Shown here: positions 5,983 to 6,299 of the stretch, piece by piece
Layout of the letters: every line of letters begins with the position of its first letter
Numbering within the stretch: position 1 is the stretch's first letter
From: Candidatus Omnitrophota bacterium
GTDB taxonomy: Bacteria > Omnitrophota > Gorgyraeia > Gygaellales > Profunditerraquicolaceae
Reading direction: 5' to 3'
Assembly (NCBI GenBank): GCA_016867175.1
Contig: VGKF01000055.1
Location: 1-6,299 of the forward strand
DNA length: 6,299 bases
Program-made: the position numbers and the translations under genes
The notes under the pieces: generated by a model
Told to the model about the DNA's origin: nothing
Seen by the model: the letters and a program-made list of their open reading frames with translations, nothing else
Databases searched by the model: none

Positions 5983-6299
5983 ATGTTGAAAAGAATAGCT
6001 TCAATAGCGGTGGTAGGGGTATTTTTATTTTCGCTTTCCGGGTGCGCTAGCGCAGGCCGGCATAGGAATATGGAGATGCAGGGATTAAGGAATCAAATCT
6101 CCGTGCTTGAGGCCCAGATTCAGTCTAAGGATGAAGAGATCAATAACCTTAAAGATAATTTAGCTAGTGTCAAGGAGGCGCCTTCTTTAGTGGTCAGCCA
6201 CAAGGCAGTTGCCGAGGTAAAATCCAGGCCTAACGTAAAACAGATCCAGATGGCCCTAAGAAACGCCGGATATAATCCCGGGGCAGTAGATGGAAAGAT
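5983..6299 (+). CDS. Lipoprotein with coiled coil and peptidoglycan-binding repeat (partial, 3' end missing)
   Basis: 105 codons are visible before the gene runs off the right edge. Residues 1-21 form a lipoprotein signal peptide: basic MLKR, a hydrophobic stretch (IASIAVVGVFLFS) and the lipobox LSGC with C21 as the predicted lipidated residue. A regular 4-3 heptad pattern follows at L35, I39, L42, I46, K49, I53, L56, L60, V63, so a short coiled coil of about 30 residues is likely. After a linker, VKQIQMALRNAGYNPGAVDGK (85-105) matches the beginning of a peptidoglycan_binding_1 repeat (Q..L...GY.PG.VDG). The likely role is an envelope protein anchored in a membrane and bound to the cell wall; which membrane cannot be told (residue 22 is Ala, not Asp). 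No enzymatic domain is visible in the part present. It has a strong ribosome binding site but almost no space for a promoter after the palindrome. Confidence 0.88.
   Translation, partial: MLKRIASIAVVGVFLFSLSGCASAGRHRNMEMQGLRNQISVLEAQIQSKDEEINNLKDNLASVKEAPSLVVSHKAVAEVKSRPNVKQIQMALRNAGYNPGAVDGK

Overview
The window reads as a chromosomal fragment of an uncultured bacterium carrying a compact set of housekeeping genes, all on the plus strand: alaS, hisD, hisB, hisH, hisA and the start of a lipoprotein gene. Base composition looks moderate (low-to-mid 40s % GC by eye, not counted). Genes overlap or abut, and the proteins are lysine-rich. The last gene encodes a lipoprotein with a coiled coil and a peptidoglycan-binding repeat, which points to a Gram-negative type envelope. 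From general impression, Candidatus Omnitrophota or a neighbouring candidate phylum is plausible. No rRNA or marker tree is available here, so that assignment is weak.

Layout: alaS (2-2599) is complete and overlaps hisD (2596-3819) by an ATGA junction. A 149-base gap (3820-3968) follows. It is filled by two tandem 61-base units, each folding into two hairpins, and ends with the hisB ribosome binding site. hisB (3969-4577) abuts hisH (4578-5192), which overlaps hisA (5186-5950) by 7 bases. The end of hisA lies inside a large 23-base-pair perfect palindrome (5906-5965) that supplies its last 14 codons and its stop. After a short spacer with a strong ribosome binding site, a lipoprotein gene begins at 5983 and runs off the right edge.

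Function: HisB (imidazoleglycerol-phosphate dehydratase), HisH (glutaminase half of IGP synthase), HisA (ProFAR isomerase) and HisD (histidinol dehydrogenase) catalyse middle and last steps of histidine biosynthesis. hisG, hisF, hisI/E, hisC and the histidinol-phosphatase gene are not in the window. hisF is the obligate partner of hisH and is often next to hisA; here the palindrome and the lipoprotein gene occupy that place. AlaRS charges tRNA-Ala and is linked to the his genes only by position.

The points most worth a second look are four. The double-hairpin units differ by compensatory base-pair changes. HisB appears to lack two of the eight expected metal ligands. The palindrome has supplied a new C-terminal tail to HisA. 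HisD is about 16 residues shorter than the E. coli enzyme between two catalytic motifs. I see no clear undescribed multi-gene system, transposase, CRISPR array or RNA gene in this window.
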